Shown in pieces: positions 42,621-53,100 of a stretch of DNA of 64,000 nucleotides. Source of the DNA: Nitzschia sp. pyKryTriq1. Lineage: Eukaryota; Bacillariophyta; Bacillariophyceae; Bacillariales; Bacillariaceae. The notes below the pieces were generated by a model. The model was not told where the DNA came from and ran no database searches. It worked only from the letters and a program-made list of their open reading frames with translations. How positions within the stretch are numbered: position 1 is the first letter of the stretch; each line of letters starts with the position of its first letter. Location: contig OY101125.1 in the NCBI GenBank assembly GCA_956465555.1, positions 1,056,501 to 1,120,500 on the forward strand. Direction: 5' to 3'. A program made the translations under genes and the position numbers.

Positions 42621-44957
42621 ATGGCTGCTTCGCCTTCACCCACAGGTTCACCCACGCGAAAAAGTTCCCACTCCGTTGGATCCACGGGAAAAAGACGTTC
42701 AGCAATCCCCCCGGACTTCGAGGCGGGGAGGGCTCCTGTATCCGAAGGCGACTTCTGGAACAGGTACGAGGTCAAACACTACGACGACTCGATATCGGAG
42801 CAGCTTTTGGGTAAGCTGAAAGATTGCCGTCCCTGTCCGACCTCGAAGAAGGAATGGGCGCGCTGGGGGAGGAAACGGTTCCCCCTGGTCACGTGGTTGC
42901 CAGACTACGACAGACGGTCCTTCCTTGCAGATCTGATAGCGTCCATCACGGTGGCCGTGCTCAACATTCCGCAGGGCATCAGCTACGCTCTTTTGACCGG
43001 CGTCCCGCCACAATATGGCTTGTACACTAGCATATTTCCGGGATTTGCCTATGCCATATTTGGAACGTCACGGCAAATTTCCGTTGGTACTTTCGCACTT
43101 GTCAGCTTGATGACTGCCCAGGCGGCCCAAGGCCTTGTCGGCGAGGGAAGCATCGATGGGTCCGCGACAAATATCAGGCCCGAGTATATAGACGCGACGG
43201 TTGCCATTTGTTTTACAGCGGGAATAGTGGAAATCTTGATGGGATTCCTTCGCCTTAGTGTCGTGACATTGTTCCTGAGCGACGCCCTCTTGTCGGGATT
43301 CACGTGTGGTGCAGCTTTTCACATCGCGACAAGCCAAATTAAGCAAATTTCGGGCATTTCGTCTCCTAGCTACGACAATCCAGGCGGCATTTTTCAGATA
43401 TGGGTCTGGTATCTGAAGGAAATTCCGAATTGGAACCCGGCCGATGCTGTTTGTGGCGTTATATCCATAATTCTGCTTCTCGTGATCCGGCAAATTAATA
43501 TTCGCTACAAGGATAAGTTTGTCATGCCGATACCAGGCGAACTCATTGTGACAGCGTTGGCCATTCTCATTACTTATCTCGCCGACCTCGGCGTAACTGT
43601 TGGGCTTTCACTACTTGGTGAAGTACCCGCTGGACTGCCCAAACCTGCAATTCCCTCTTTCTCAGCCGGTTTTGGAGCGCTGTTCGTCGCTTCCATTCCT
43701 ATTGCGATTGTTTCCTATGTGATATCTATTTCTATTGTCAAAACGTTTTCAAGGAAACACGGATATCATACAAATTCCAGCCAAGAATTGTACGCCCTTG
43801 GTGCAGCGTCGATCTTCGGGTCTTTATTCCTCAGTTTCCCACCATCTGGAAGTTTGAGTCGTAGCGCAGTTGGAAATGAAGCTGGTCAGAAGACACAAAT
43901 TGCTTCACTCTTGCAGGGTGCCATATTGATTTTAGTGGTTCTATTCGCCACGCCGGCATTTGCTTACCTTCCGAAGAGTGTCCTTGGTGCGATCATTTTG
44001 GTGGCGTTGCGAGGACTTCTTCTTCAGGTCTTTGACGCCAAAGAATATGCAAAGATCAAGGCAGCAGATTTTTATGTGTGGGTAATCTCATTTGTGGGAA
44101 CTTTGGTGTTCAATGTTACGATTGGGGTCGTTATCGCGTTGGCGGCCAATCTCGCTGTTATCATTATTCGCACTTCACGGCCTTCAATCCAACTGCTTGG
44201 ATGGATACCAAACACAGAAATATACCGTGACAAGGAAAGGGTGGAGGATGCTGTTGACATCGAGGGAGTCATCGTGATGCGCTTCAATGCCTCCATATAT
44301 TATAGCAATGCACGATACTTGCAAGATCGGGCAATGGCGGCGCTGCGCAATTCCGACCAAGACAACATTCATTCATTCATACTTGACTGCAACCCTATCA
44401 ACGATGTCGATACTGCTGGAGTAAAGATGCTTTTGGAACTTCGAAGGGATTTGAAGAAAGCCAATGTGACTCTGTATTTAGCAATGTGCAAGGGGGCGGT
44501 TCGTGATGTCCTCAAGAGGGGCGGGTTCTACGATGACGAGGGCTCAAAATATCTTTTCGTGTCACTACATGATGCGATAGTTTTTGCTGTCTACGGTGGG
44601 CCGCGGCAACAGTCGTCCGAACAGGCCGACGCTTTGCATCCGGAGATCACCGACCGACCGATTACGACTGGTGAGAATGACACAGATGACAGAGATGCGA
44701 TTGCACTCACGGACGCAGACGTGGCCATCTCTATGATGAATGCAAATCTTGACGATTCCGATGATGAGGAGGATGATGTACGTGATATCCACAGCATACG
44801 TCGTCGCCGCCGTGCGAATGGTCAGCTAACATCTGATGGGACTACGACTGGACGATCTACCGAAGATGGATTGCCATACATTTCTCGACTGCATAGCGCG
44901 CAACTTGAGCTTCCAGTGTTTACAAACATTCCAAATGAAAATGGGGATGATGTATAG
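42621..44957 (+). CDS. SulP/SLC26-family anion transporter with STAS domain
   Basis: Single exon, 778 residues from an ATG in good context (ACCACCATGG). It is a multi-pass carrier or exchanger of sulfate, bicarbonate, chloride or other anions. After a Ser-rich leader (1-60) come LADLIASITVAVLNIPQGIS, YALLTGVPPQYGLYTSIFPG (the SulP signature) and about 12-14 helices to ~520. A cytosolic STAS domain (~540-670: DIEGVIVMRFNASIYYSNAR, LDCNPINDVDTAGVKML) and an acidic, Arg/Asp-rich tail follow. The size and the STAS domain fit eukaryotic SLC26 and plant SULTR. The presence of sulfotransferase-like paralogues nearby makes sulfate supply an attractive idea, but the transported ion cannot be read from sequence. 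Confidence 0.95.
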   Translation: MAASPSPTGSPTRKSSHSVGSTGKRRSAIPPDFEAGRAPVSEGDFWNRYEVKHYDDSISEQLLGKLKDCRPCPTSKKEWARWGRKRFPLVTWLPDYDRRSFLADLIASITVAVLNIPQGISYALLTGVPPQYGLYTSIFPGFAYAIFGTSRQISVGTFALVSLMTAQAAQGLVGEGSIDGSATNIRPEYIDATVAICFTAGIVEILMGFLRLSVVTLFLSDALLSGFTCGAAFHIATSQIKQISGISSPSYDNPGGIFQIWVWYLKEIPNWNPADAVCGVISIILLLVIRQINIRYKDKFVMPIPGELIVTALAILITYLADLGVTVGLSLLGEVPAGLPKPAIPSFSAGFGALFVASIPIAIVSYVISISIVKTFSRKHGYHTNSSQELYALGAASIFGSLFLSFPPSGSLSRSAVGNEAGQKTQIASLLQGAILILVVLFATPAFAYLPKSVLGAIILVALRGLLLQVFDAKEYAKIKAADFYVWVISFVGTLVFNVTIGVVIALAANLAVIIIRTSRPSIQLLGWIPNTEIYRDKERVEDAVDIEGVIVMRFNASIYYSNARYLQDRAMAALRNSDQDNIHSFILDCNPINDVDTAGVKMLLELRRDLKKANVTLYLAMCKGAVRDVLKRGGFYDDEGSKYLFVSLHDAIVFAVYGGPRQQSSEQADALHPEITDRPITTGENDTDDRDAIALTDADVAISMMNANLDDSDDEEDDVRDIHSIRRRRRANGQLTSDGTTTGRSTEDGLPYISRLHSAQLELPVFTNIPNENGDDV

Positions 44958-45756
44958 TATGTTCAACAACAAGTCTTATTACTGAAAGCAAATGTAGTAT
45001 TCAGCCACTCTACTTCTAGTTCTACAAAAATACAAACTTCCAGGACCTAATGCCAAATTTTCTCACCAGTTCTGTCTTCCGATTCACCCGCTCATTTCAA
45101 CGTCGACGATAATATGCCGAACTTTGGCCGTTTAGGAGAGCGTCAACAACAATGCATGTGCATGCCAATGGCGCTAAATCCAAAGACTCCATGATTCGAG
45201 CGGCGTCAATCATCGCAACAACACTAGCAGCTGCAGCAGCAGCAGCAGCATATCTGATTTGAGCACCACCTTTCTCAGTATCGCCTGCTTTTCATCAATC
45301 CACACAACAACACGGTACATACCGGTACAGGTGGTACCAGCGTAGATACCCTCAATAAAAAATACGCACGATAGAGGATATCATACGTGTACCGGTAGCC
45401 CCATGGATACCGGTAGATGAAGCTTGGATGAAGATGGCAGATGGCAGTCGCCGTTATTTTCATCAACGCGGGCTTTGAATTCAAATTGAGTGATCGGATT
45501 AATCGTTCCTCGAAAGAGGAAGAATGCTCACCTCGCGTGCGTGCCTTATGTATTTTCTACAATTTTAACTGTTGCAACATTCATATTTATTCAGTGATGA
45601 ATATAGCATTCGGATTCAGAAATTCATGGGCCCATCGTCTTGTGTGCTGGCAAGTGGCAACGTTCATCACAGCTCGTCCGACTTGCAAATGGACGAAAGG
45701 TTCGATTTTGATTGCCTTTTCTTTACAACTTTTCTAAAATATAACAACAAAGTACC
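44958..45756. other. Intergenic region with CAG run and ST-B promoter
   Basis: 799 bp. It contains a (GCA)n/(CAG)n run at 45227-45250, the duplicated block copy 2 (45250-45664), and GTAC/ACCGGTA clusters at 45312-45345 and 45385-45416. No coding frame is supported. Confidence 0.5.
45250..45664. repeat. Duplicated upstream block, copy 2 (ST-B promoter flank)
   Basis: Homologous to 40893-41268. It is longer mainly because of an extra stretch of ~48 bp (about 45375-45425) with two ACCGGTA motifs inserted between ACGCACGATAG and ATGAAGATGG, and an altered GTACCGGTACAGG stretch near 45312-45340. It ends ~90 bp before the ST-B start codon. Confidence 0.85.
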
Positions 45757-47253
45757 ATGATGAAAGCCCCCCTACTAGCTCTCTTGGCAATGATGGGGTC
45801 TGCTATTGCAGAGAAACATCTGGTTTTTCTGGCAGGCCCGCGCCAATCGGATTCCTCGGAGGTTGATCATTTCTTTCACACTCATGCTTTGGGAACCAAG
45901 GCGAATAACACTGGCTTAAAAGGATGGGTCTGGCCAATCATTAACGCTGAGTTGCCGGGAGAGAAGCATAGATATTTTGAGAACTTTTTCTGGAATGCCC
46001 AAAACGCAACAGTGAAGAACATTTTGATGGAGAGTATTCAAGATGCTTGGAAAAGTGCCGAACATGGTGTTATTATTGGAGCGGAAGGATTTGGTAACAC
46101 CCGTGGTGATCCGCAATCTGTTGGTCTCAAGACTATGGATGAAATTATCTCCAAGCTCAATGTTCCAATGGAGCACGTTCATGTCGTGATGCTCTACAGG
46201 TCCCCCCGCTTGGACCAGTGGGTTAGCTTGTACCACCATAATGCCATCTATGACTACGAATCCTTTGTCTGCGAAGAAGATTACACCGAGCATCTGGCGA
46301 ATATTCCAATGAACCCCTTCATGGTGGCGAGTGTCTACCGAGAGCACGGTTGGAATGTGGCTACCATCGACGTGGCTGGTACTCACAATAAAGAATTGGA
46401 TCTATCTCATACGGTCGCCTGCCGTGTTCTTCCCAAAACCGAGTGCCAAAATGACTGGATCGCTGGTCTCGAAGACCAAACTACCAGGGACGAAAGGGTG
46501 AACTTGGGAGAATTTACTGGCTTGCCTTTGAGCCAACAGAACGAATTGGAAGGAATGTTCCAAGGCCGTGACTGTTACTACAAAGATAAGCTCGAGTCCG
46601 ACAACGGATTTAAGGTTGTCCACGAAGAGGCTGTGTGGGTGAAGTGTGGTACCTCCGACTCCGAGAAGGACCGCTACCATCAGCTCACAGACAATGAGCA
46701 CTTTTTCGATCTCATCAAAACTCAAATCGGATGCGGTAAATCTCGAGGAAAAGCCCCTGTTGTTCCCAGTCTTCCAGCTGTGTTCACTGGGACTACAGCC
46801 CAATCATTCTGGGAAACCCACGAAATTAGCCTACTGGTTCTATCTGTGTTGGTCGCCACCTTTTTGACTTACCAGCTTATTGCAAGGTTCAAGCGTCGAC
46901 AAACCCATTACGTCAAGTCTCCCAGGCGTGGGGAAGACATGTGGATCGACTTTGCTGATGGTGCTTTTAAAATCGAAAATAATTTGAGAAGCCCCAACAA
47001 CGACGACGAGGATGGACCTCTTACTGATGTGGACTTGATGTCTCCGGAATACAAGAACCGAGCCAAGGCCGATGCTTTAGACTCGCCCGAAGCATTGGAC
47101 CCGATGACTGCTGCGGCCAAGGAAGGAAAGTCGGTCCGTGGAATGTACCGCGTCGGTCTCTACCAAGACGTTTCCTCGGTCAAAAACACACCCCAGAAGG
47201 GCGACAGTGACATTGAAATCAAGATCAAGACTCTTGAAAATGAATTCGCCTAG
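45757..47253 (+). CDS. Sulfotransferase-like single-pass membrane protein, paralogue ST-B
   Basis: Single exon, 498 residues from an ATG (tandem ATGATG). It has a signal peptide (MMKAPLLALLAMMGSAIAE), a luminal domain, a C-terminal helix (~350-372: EISLLVLSVLVATFLTYQLI) and an acidic cytosolic tail of ~120 residues. It follows ST-A and ST-C through all common motifs: YRSPRLDQWVSLYHH, MNPFMVASVYREHGWNV and the D-C-Y-Y motif. The loop at the start reads GPRQSDSSEVDHFF, so the lysine seen in ST-A and ST-C (GPHKAAS) is Gln. If that loop binds PAPS, ST-B may be inactive or regulatory. Function is otherwise unproven. Confidence 0.85.
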   Translation: MMKAPLLALLAMMGSAIAEKHLVFLAGPRQSDSSEVDHFFHTHALGTKANNTGLKGWVWPIINAELPGEKHRYFENFFWNAQNATVKNILMESIQDAWKSAEHGVIIGAEGFGNTRGDPQSVGLKTMDEIISKLNVPMEHVHVVMLYRSPRLDQWVSLYHHNAIYDYESFVCEEDYTEHLANIPMNPFMVASVYREHGWNVATIDVAGTHNKELDLSHTVACRVLPKTECQNDWIAGLEDQTTRDERVNLGEFTGLPLSQQNELEGMFQGRDCYYKDKLESDNGFKVVHEEAVWVKCGTSDSEKDRYHQLTDNEHFFDLIKTQIGCGKSRGKAPVVPSLPAVFTGTTAQSFWETHEISLLVLSVLVATFLTYQLIARFKRRQTHYVKSPRRGEDMWIDFADGAFKIENNLRSPNNDDEDGPLTDVDLMSPEYKNRAKADALDSPEALDPMTAAAKEGKSVRGMYRVGLYQDVSSVKNTPQKGDSDIEIKIKTLENEFA

Positions 47254-47398
47254 TAGAGAAAGAAGGACAACACACATACATTGGAGATGCGCGCAGAATC
47301 GCAGCGTCTTAGGTTACATACACACAATCAAAAGTGCAAACACAAGTAAACATCAACTATATCAGTGAGTAATAAACTTATGAGGATCTTACTTTAGA

Positions 47399-48352
47399 CT
47401 ATGCCTTGTAATCGTAAGGGCAGTGAAATGGTACTTCAGTCAGATACTTTTCCAAGTCCACAGGATGGACGAGTTTCCCATCCGAGGTCAAAATATTCGG
47501 GCTGTCCAAGGTTTCTTCTAGCAGTGCGGTTTTGGATTTACCTGCCACCAAAAACGTGCTTTCCTTTAGCGATGCCGCCAAGAAGGGCTTGATGGCATTG
47601 AAGAGTTGCCGAATCAAGAAGGGTGCCTCCAAAATTAGCACCTTGCCCATACGACCCGGAAAGACCGATTGCAGGAGCTTGATGGCGCCGAGTTGCCAGG
47701 AAAGCGTAGGAGCATTGCCACTGTTTTGATTTTGCATATTGAAAATCGCACAGATAGTATCCTGTTCCCCCATGCTGATAAACTCGGTAGCTGCCGCCGA
47801 TCGTTCGGCCACATACAATTGCTGCCGCATATACGCCTTTTCCGTGGTTCCTGGTTTCATGCGAGGAAGTTTGATCAGCACTGCCCGACCAGCTTTGTCT
47901 TGCCCCCGGACAACTTGAAGTTGCTTATCCAAATCGCTATGGACATCCTCCCTGATAGACTTTTCATCGTCCGATGCTGCATCTTTGTCAAAACAAGTTC
48001 GGAAGAGTTCAAGCTTGTGCTCTTCTCGAAGCTTCAGAGCCTCCTGCAGTCGTTTCAAGGAGTTGTTGGCCTGGTTTCCACCCACAAATTTGACGTGCCA
48101 GAGAGCCACTTTCATGGCCAGTTGGTGGGCCACCTCTGGCGAAGCAGCCTCATCGCCCAGCTTTTTCAACGCCCAAAATGCGTACGAAATATCGGCCGTG
48201 GCCTGCAACTGCTCTTCGGAGAGGCCGTCCACGACTTCTCGACACGTTTCCTCTTCCTTTGGAGAATCAAACTTGGCGGGAACCTTGACAATCTCACGAA
48301 ATCGACGGATAGTATCATCGTCGAGATTCTTGAGACTGGATGGAAGTGACAT
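47399..48352 (-). CDS. Sec14-like CRAL-TRIO lipid-binding protein
   Basis: Single exon, 317 residues from an ATG at 48352. An N-terminal helical region matches CRAL-TRIO-N (WALKKLGDEAASPEVAHQLA). The lipid pocket domain follows at about 140-300: GRAVLIKLPRMKPGTTEKAY, LQSVFPGRMGKVLILEAPFL, IRQLFNAIKPFLAASLKEST, FLVAGKSKTALLEETL. The family exchanges phosphatidylinositol, phosphatidylcholine or other hydrophobic ligands between membranes. There is no GOLD or GAP domain and no signal peptide, so it is a small cytosolic transfer protein. The ligand is unknown. It converges with ST-B, 145 bp stop to stop. Confidence 0.88.
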   Translation of the reverse strand: MSLPSSLKNLDDDTIRRFREIVKVPAKFDSPKEEETCREVVDGLSEEQLQATADISYAFWALKKLGDEAASPEVAHQLAMKVALWHVKFVGGNQANNSLKRLQEALKLREEHKLELFRTCFDKDAASDDEKSIREDVHSDLDKQLQVVRGQDKAGRAVLIKLPRMKPGTTEKAYMRQQLYVAERSAAATEFISMGEQDTICAIFNMQNQNSGNAPTLSWQLGAIKLLQSVFPGRMGKVLILEAPFLIRQLFNAIKPFLAASLKESTFLVAGKSKTALLEETLDSPNILTSDGKLVHPVDLEKYLTEVPFHCPYDYKA

Positions 48353-49068
48353 GGTGAATGACTGCTCTTCCGTTCAATTACTGTAGTCTAGCTAACGAGC
48401 TTTTGAGAGAGGAAGGAGTGACAAAAGACAGGATGCAACAAAGGAGAAGAAAAAGGAATCGTGTCGACGAGTGGTGTAGAGTGTCCTTGGTACTACCATA
48501 GGTACCGGTACTCTCCTCATTCCCCTACTGAATACTGGTACTCTACGTGCCGGTAGACAGGTTCGTACGGTATGATACCAGGTACTCGTACAGCGGGGGT
48601 ACCGCCCGGTACGTGTACGGTACCAGTACAGGTGTGATACTGTATGATATTCGTACGGCGAAGCGCGAAAGGCGGTGCCGTTCTTCTCCTGTATTCGTGG
48701 CAGGACTGGAGAAAGTCGATCAGCAAACGACGCCAGACGCCAGCAACCCAGCACGCGGGCGGGTCAACTAAAGATCGCGTCCTTCACTGCACTCACCACG
48801 CAGTTCCGTCGCTACTACCGTACTCTTACAGTGGTAGGCGTTTGCCACAATCTACAGTATCGAGATAAACAAGAGAGAGTTAGATGAGATCGATCGTTCG
48901 ATCCTCATCATCGCGCCGCCACATTCGATTGTTGAGCAGTACTTGTACCCCAAGTCAATACCATGCGGCTCGTCTACCTGTACTCTCTACTTCGTGAATG
49001 GACGTACATCGCTTGAGAACCCGTGGTGTTTTTTCTTAACTTCGTTGGGGGCCACAGCAGTTTCTTCC
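48353..49068. other. Divergent intergenic region with dense GTAC cluster
   Basis: 716 bp between the Sec14-like start and the cyclotransferase-like start. From 48488 to 48662 there are more than ten GTAC cores, many in GTACCGGTAC, GTACCAGTAC or GTACGTGTACGG contexts. Frames crossing the cluster are low-complexity and rejected. Confidence 0.55.
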
Positions 49069-49569
49069 ATGTCGCTTCCGACGCCGCCGTCATCCGAAGC
49101 GGCTGCACCATGCTGGAACGTATTTTGCTATGGAAGTCTTCGGCCTGACGACGACAGTGGAATGCCTTGGACAGAAGAAGCGGTTGCTGGCATGAGAACC
49201 CAACCAGCTACCGTCGCTGGTGCCAAACTCTACGATGATCAATATGCGACTCTGGTATTCGACGACGATGCGGAGAAAAGGAATAACAATGACAGCAAAG
49301 TGGTTGGTTGGGTCTTAGCGACCCACTCACCAAGATTGCTCGCGCAAAAACTGAAGCAATTTGACTTTATTGAGGGATACAACGAAGGTGATCCCGATTC
49401 TTCCTTCTATCAGCGAAGAATCGTTGACGTTCGCCTCGGAAATCCAAATCAAGCACGTGGTGGGGAAGCCATCGGTGAAGAAGGGTCCATGGTCAAGGCC
49501 TTTGTCTACCACAAGGAGGACTGCAACAAGGAGAAGTGGATCCAACGTGGTGATTGGCTAACGCGATAA
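49069..49569 (+). CDS. Gamma-glutamylcyclotransferase-like protein
   Basis: Single exon, 166 residues from the first in-frame ATG (49069); the frame is open further upstream but without an ATG. VFCYGSLRPDD has the nucleotide- or glutamyl-binding YGSL motif. LKQFDFIEGYNEGD carries the general-base Glu, and FYQRRIVDV completes the 'Y.R' strand. The GGCT/AIG2 fold releases 5-oxoproline from gamma-glutamyl peptides or amines, as in glutathione turnover. The family also includes proteins of unknown substrate, so the fold call is firmer than the reaction. No targeting signal is seen with this start. Confidence 0.82.
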   Translation: MSLPTPPSSEAAAPCWNVFCYGSLRPDDDSGMPWTEEAVAGMRTQPATVAGAKLYDDQYATLVFDDDAEKRNNNDSKVVGWVLATHSPRLLAQKLKQFDFIEGYNEGDPDSSFYQRRIVDVRLGNPNQARGGEAIGEEGSMVKAFVYHKEDCNKEKWIQRGDWLTR

Positions 49570-50154
49570 CAAAAAGAGAAAGAGAGAGTACTAGCTATTA
49601 CAGTAGTAGGATGACCGGCTCGGGCGTAGCGGTGGTACTGTATCCAGCAGTACAGTACTCCGCACGGGTAGACGAAAGACGATCATTTGCGCGTACTCAC
49701 TATACTGCCGAATGGACAGTCCGTGTGAACGACAATGTCATTAGGAGATGTTACTGTTCCCAATACACATTTGTCAACTTCGTGTCGACATTTTTGTGAC
49801 CACCTTTCACAATTATTGGAAATGATAGGTTTTAGCTTTGGGGGACGAACAACGCTACCGCTATCAGAAACAACAACACAAACAACAAACAACAACTGGA
49901 TTTTAAGACCCGAACCAATGAATAGTCGCAGCAACATCGGACGTCGAGGATTCGTGGTAGGCGGAGGCGCGAAGTAGAGCAAACACAGGTACTAAAAACT
50001 ACGCGCAGTGAAATCATCTCTAATATATAGCTAGAGGGGAGATGCAAACCATGACAGCATCCACTATCAACATACCCCCACCAGAGATATCACTTTTCTT
50101 CAGAGCAGGGCCAAATTATGGCTCCCCGTCAAGCTCCAGCACGGGCAGTTCTGG
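49570..50154. other. Convergent intergenic region
   Basis: 585 bp between the cyclotransferase-like stop and the CP-B stop. It has a small GTAC group at 49634-49672 and an ACAACA-rich stretch at 49867-49892. No gene is supported. Confidence 0.45.
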
Positions 50155-53100
50155 CTAACGGCCAAAATATTGCTCCACCATCGCCTGGACGATGGAGACC
50201 CCCTTTCGTTCCCATTCCTTGCGATTCTCCAGAGCATAGGAAAGATATTCGTCACTCGAGACCCCAAAGACTCCGCAGTCCTTCAATTTCTTGGACAACG
50301 GAATGACGTAGTTATCAAAGAACCACAATTCGCCCTTGTACCAGCCCAAGGAGGGGTCGGTCTCGCTTCTTCCGTCTTGAAAGGCTTGGTACATTTCATT
50401 GAAAAGACGTTGGTTCCATCGCTGGTAGATATGCCAATGCTGCATTGTGTGAGCGACATCTGAAGCTTGAATCACATGCTCAATGACAATGGTCGCCTTG
50501 CGATTGATATCAAATTCGGACTGGCTGCTGCTATTCTCGACCGCAAAGGCCTTCTCCCATCGCGATTTGCGCAATTGACCGAGGTCCTTGTCAAAGATAT
50601 CTGTCGCGATGACACAATTGACTACCAACTTGCGGAACAAGTCCATGTCGGCCTTGGTTGCAAAGATGCACTTGCGAAGATTTTGATACTCAGGCCCCAT
50701 GAGGAAATCCCACGCAATATCCACGGACTGCTGTTCGGCGAGACTCTGGTTTCGGTACTTTTCAGCGATCTCAGGGCTTTCCTTTGCGAGTATTGCGTTG
50801 GGGACACCGCTGTGACCAGCGTCGTGAATCATTGCGGCAAAGACGCAAGCAAATTGTGTCATGGGATCCGACGTAATGCCATAGGTTTGATCATAAATGG
50901 AGCGGGCGACCTGTTCCCTCTGCTCCGCCACCGAACCGTTCAAGGTACCAACCGTAACATCGGGAGATACAATGCGACCAAGAAGCTTTGTGACAGACAT
51001 GGTCACGTGGGAACAGTGCTCGAAATTATGGAACGAGTTGGGTAGGTAGCAAGAAGCAATGGTGATTACAAAGTCTCGAAGCTCACCCATGACGACCGGG
51101 TCCAACTCGATGGACTCAGGATCAACTGTGTTTCTATGTGCCGATGGGTCAAACGCTGGAAGTTCGATCACTTCCCGAACCTCATCCATCACAATCATAC
51201 CAGTACCAGAACTAGAGAGCTGGGAGTTATCGGTATCGGTAAACGACTTGTTTTTCTTCTTGTTGCTGGTCGCTTGGCGTCTGGCGACAATCTGACGAAT
51301 CAAGCGGGCAAGAATGTCAGTATTCCACTGGATAAGTCGCTCGGTGCGCTCGTCCAAGTAATCGACGCCAGCTGCTCCCTCGGATGCCTCGCCACCAGAC
51401 GAAGCAGAAAACCCGCTGGCTACAGACCCAGCGTTGCGAAGTCGAGGTTCAATCCAGTAGGTTTGCATCTCGCCCTTGCCCTTGGCTGTCACTTTTTCCT
51501 TGCGAGCTCGGACCCAACTATTCTTTCCAGCCGTGAGCAGATAGTCCACTGTTGATTGCGATGCTTGGATACGACCAGGTATTCCCGTTGACTCCATGCG
51601 ACTGGCGGTGTTAACGGTGTCTCCAAACAATTGGAATCGGCTCTTCTGTCCTCTGAGCACTCCAGCGGTCACTGGACCCGAGTTGAGACCAAAACGGAGC
51701 ATCAGATCGGCAGTGTCGGGGCCCAACTCTTTTTCGAGTTCTCGAGTCAACAGGTCGAACTTCTCACGACAATCCCTTGCAAATTTGCACATTACAGTTG
51801 CATGGTTCGGTCTGGGTTCGGGCAAGCCGCAGGCGGCGACATAGGAATCACCGATGGTCTCGACTTTGAAGACCTTGCGCTTATCCGCAAGGGCATCGAA
51901 CGCTCCGTAGACACTCTCCAAGAGACAAAAAACTTGTTGAGGATCTCTCGTGGACGACCAGGCAGTGAAACCTGCAATATCGGCAAACATGACCGTCTAG
52001 GACGCAAGGAGCAAGCGCGAACGAAGGTTGGTGGAGGGTGATTAGTGTTGTTCAACTGGATCGAATATGTGACAAGCCAGAACCCCAACATAAACTTACT
52101 GCCTCGGGGAATAAATCTGCAATGGCCGGCCCCTTGTTTTTGATCACGCCCGAAGAAGGTGTTATTGTGCCATCCTCCCCATATTTCTCCATGGCCGAAG
52201 GAACCTGTTTGGTGAGGAAAGCCCCTTTCTTTGAAACCTTTGCTTGCTTTTCATCATCAAACAAACGATCGCGCACGTTTGAGGGGAAGAGAGAACTGAC
52301 GATGGCTGTAGATTTCTGGGCCGCGCCGTATACTTTTTTCTGCCGACGCTCCACGATGCAATCGTAAAACAAAAAGACAACTGCCGTAAACACAAAGATC
52401 ATGACAGTTACAACAGTAAATATGATCGGGTCATTGCTGATGTAGTTATCTTCCATCGTGACCGAAGGGTAGACTCGAATGTGGAAGGGGCAATACTCCT
52501 CGTCGAGCGGAACTCCTGTATACGTCTGAATCTCACCCTGGTATTCGCTCAACTCATTGAGCCAGGCCGAGATCTCGAGGTAGTCGAAGCTCGGGTCATG
52601 CCTATCTCCTCGACCAAGGTAGATTACATCGGGACCATTGATCTGAAAGGTGAAAGTAGGATTGCACTCGTTTTCAAAGACCAAGACAATGCCATCCGAA
52701 CCAGGAGGCAAAATCTGAATAGGTTCAATCGCGCGATGAAAAATTTGGGTGAGAACGCGATATCGTTTCTGTCTACATTTGCAAAGTGGCCCATTCAAAA
52801 TCAGGAACACTCACGTCTTCAATGAGGTCTCGCCAGTAGATTGACATGGCCATGACAGCGACGAGCTTTCCCACTTCTTCCGTCATATTACCGTCGCTAC
52901 CATAGAGCTCCACATTTTCAGCGGCATTATCAAATACGGGGTAATACATGTCAGAGATCGGCTCAGAAGGATCTTGACCGGCGTCGACATACTGAGAATA
53001 CCATTCGATCAACCATTCCGTTTGCTGCACCATCTCGGGATCGTTCTCGTCTGGCAAGAGATAAGCTTCAGTGAAGATTACTTTACCCGTGTCCAAAAGC

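Noticed and set aside
42232-42819. 195-residue frame upstream of and into the SulP gene
   Set aside because: Runs through a GTAC-rich promoter and overlaps the clear SulP frame.
48488-48662. Possible CRISPR-like or tandem repeat array
   Set aside because: Motifs are short palindromes with irregular spacing and no unique spacers; the setting is nuclear eukaryotic DNA.
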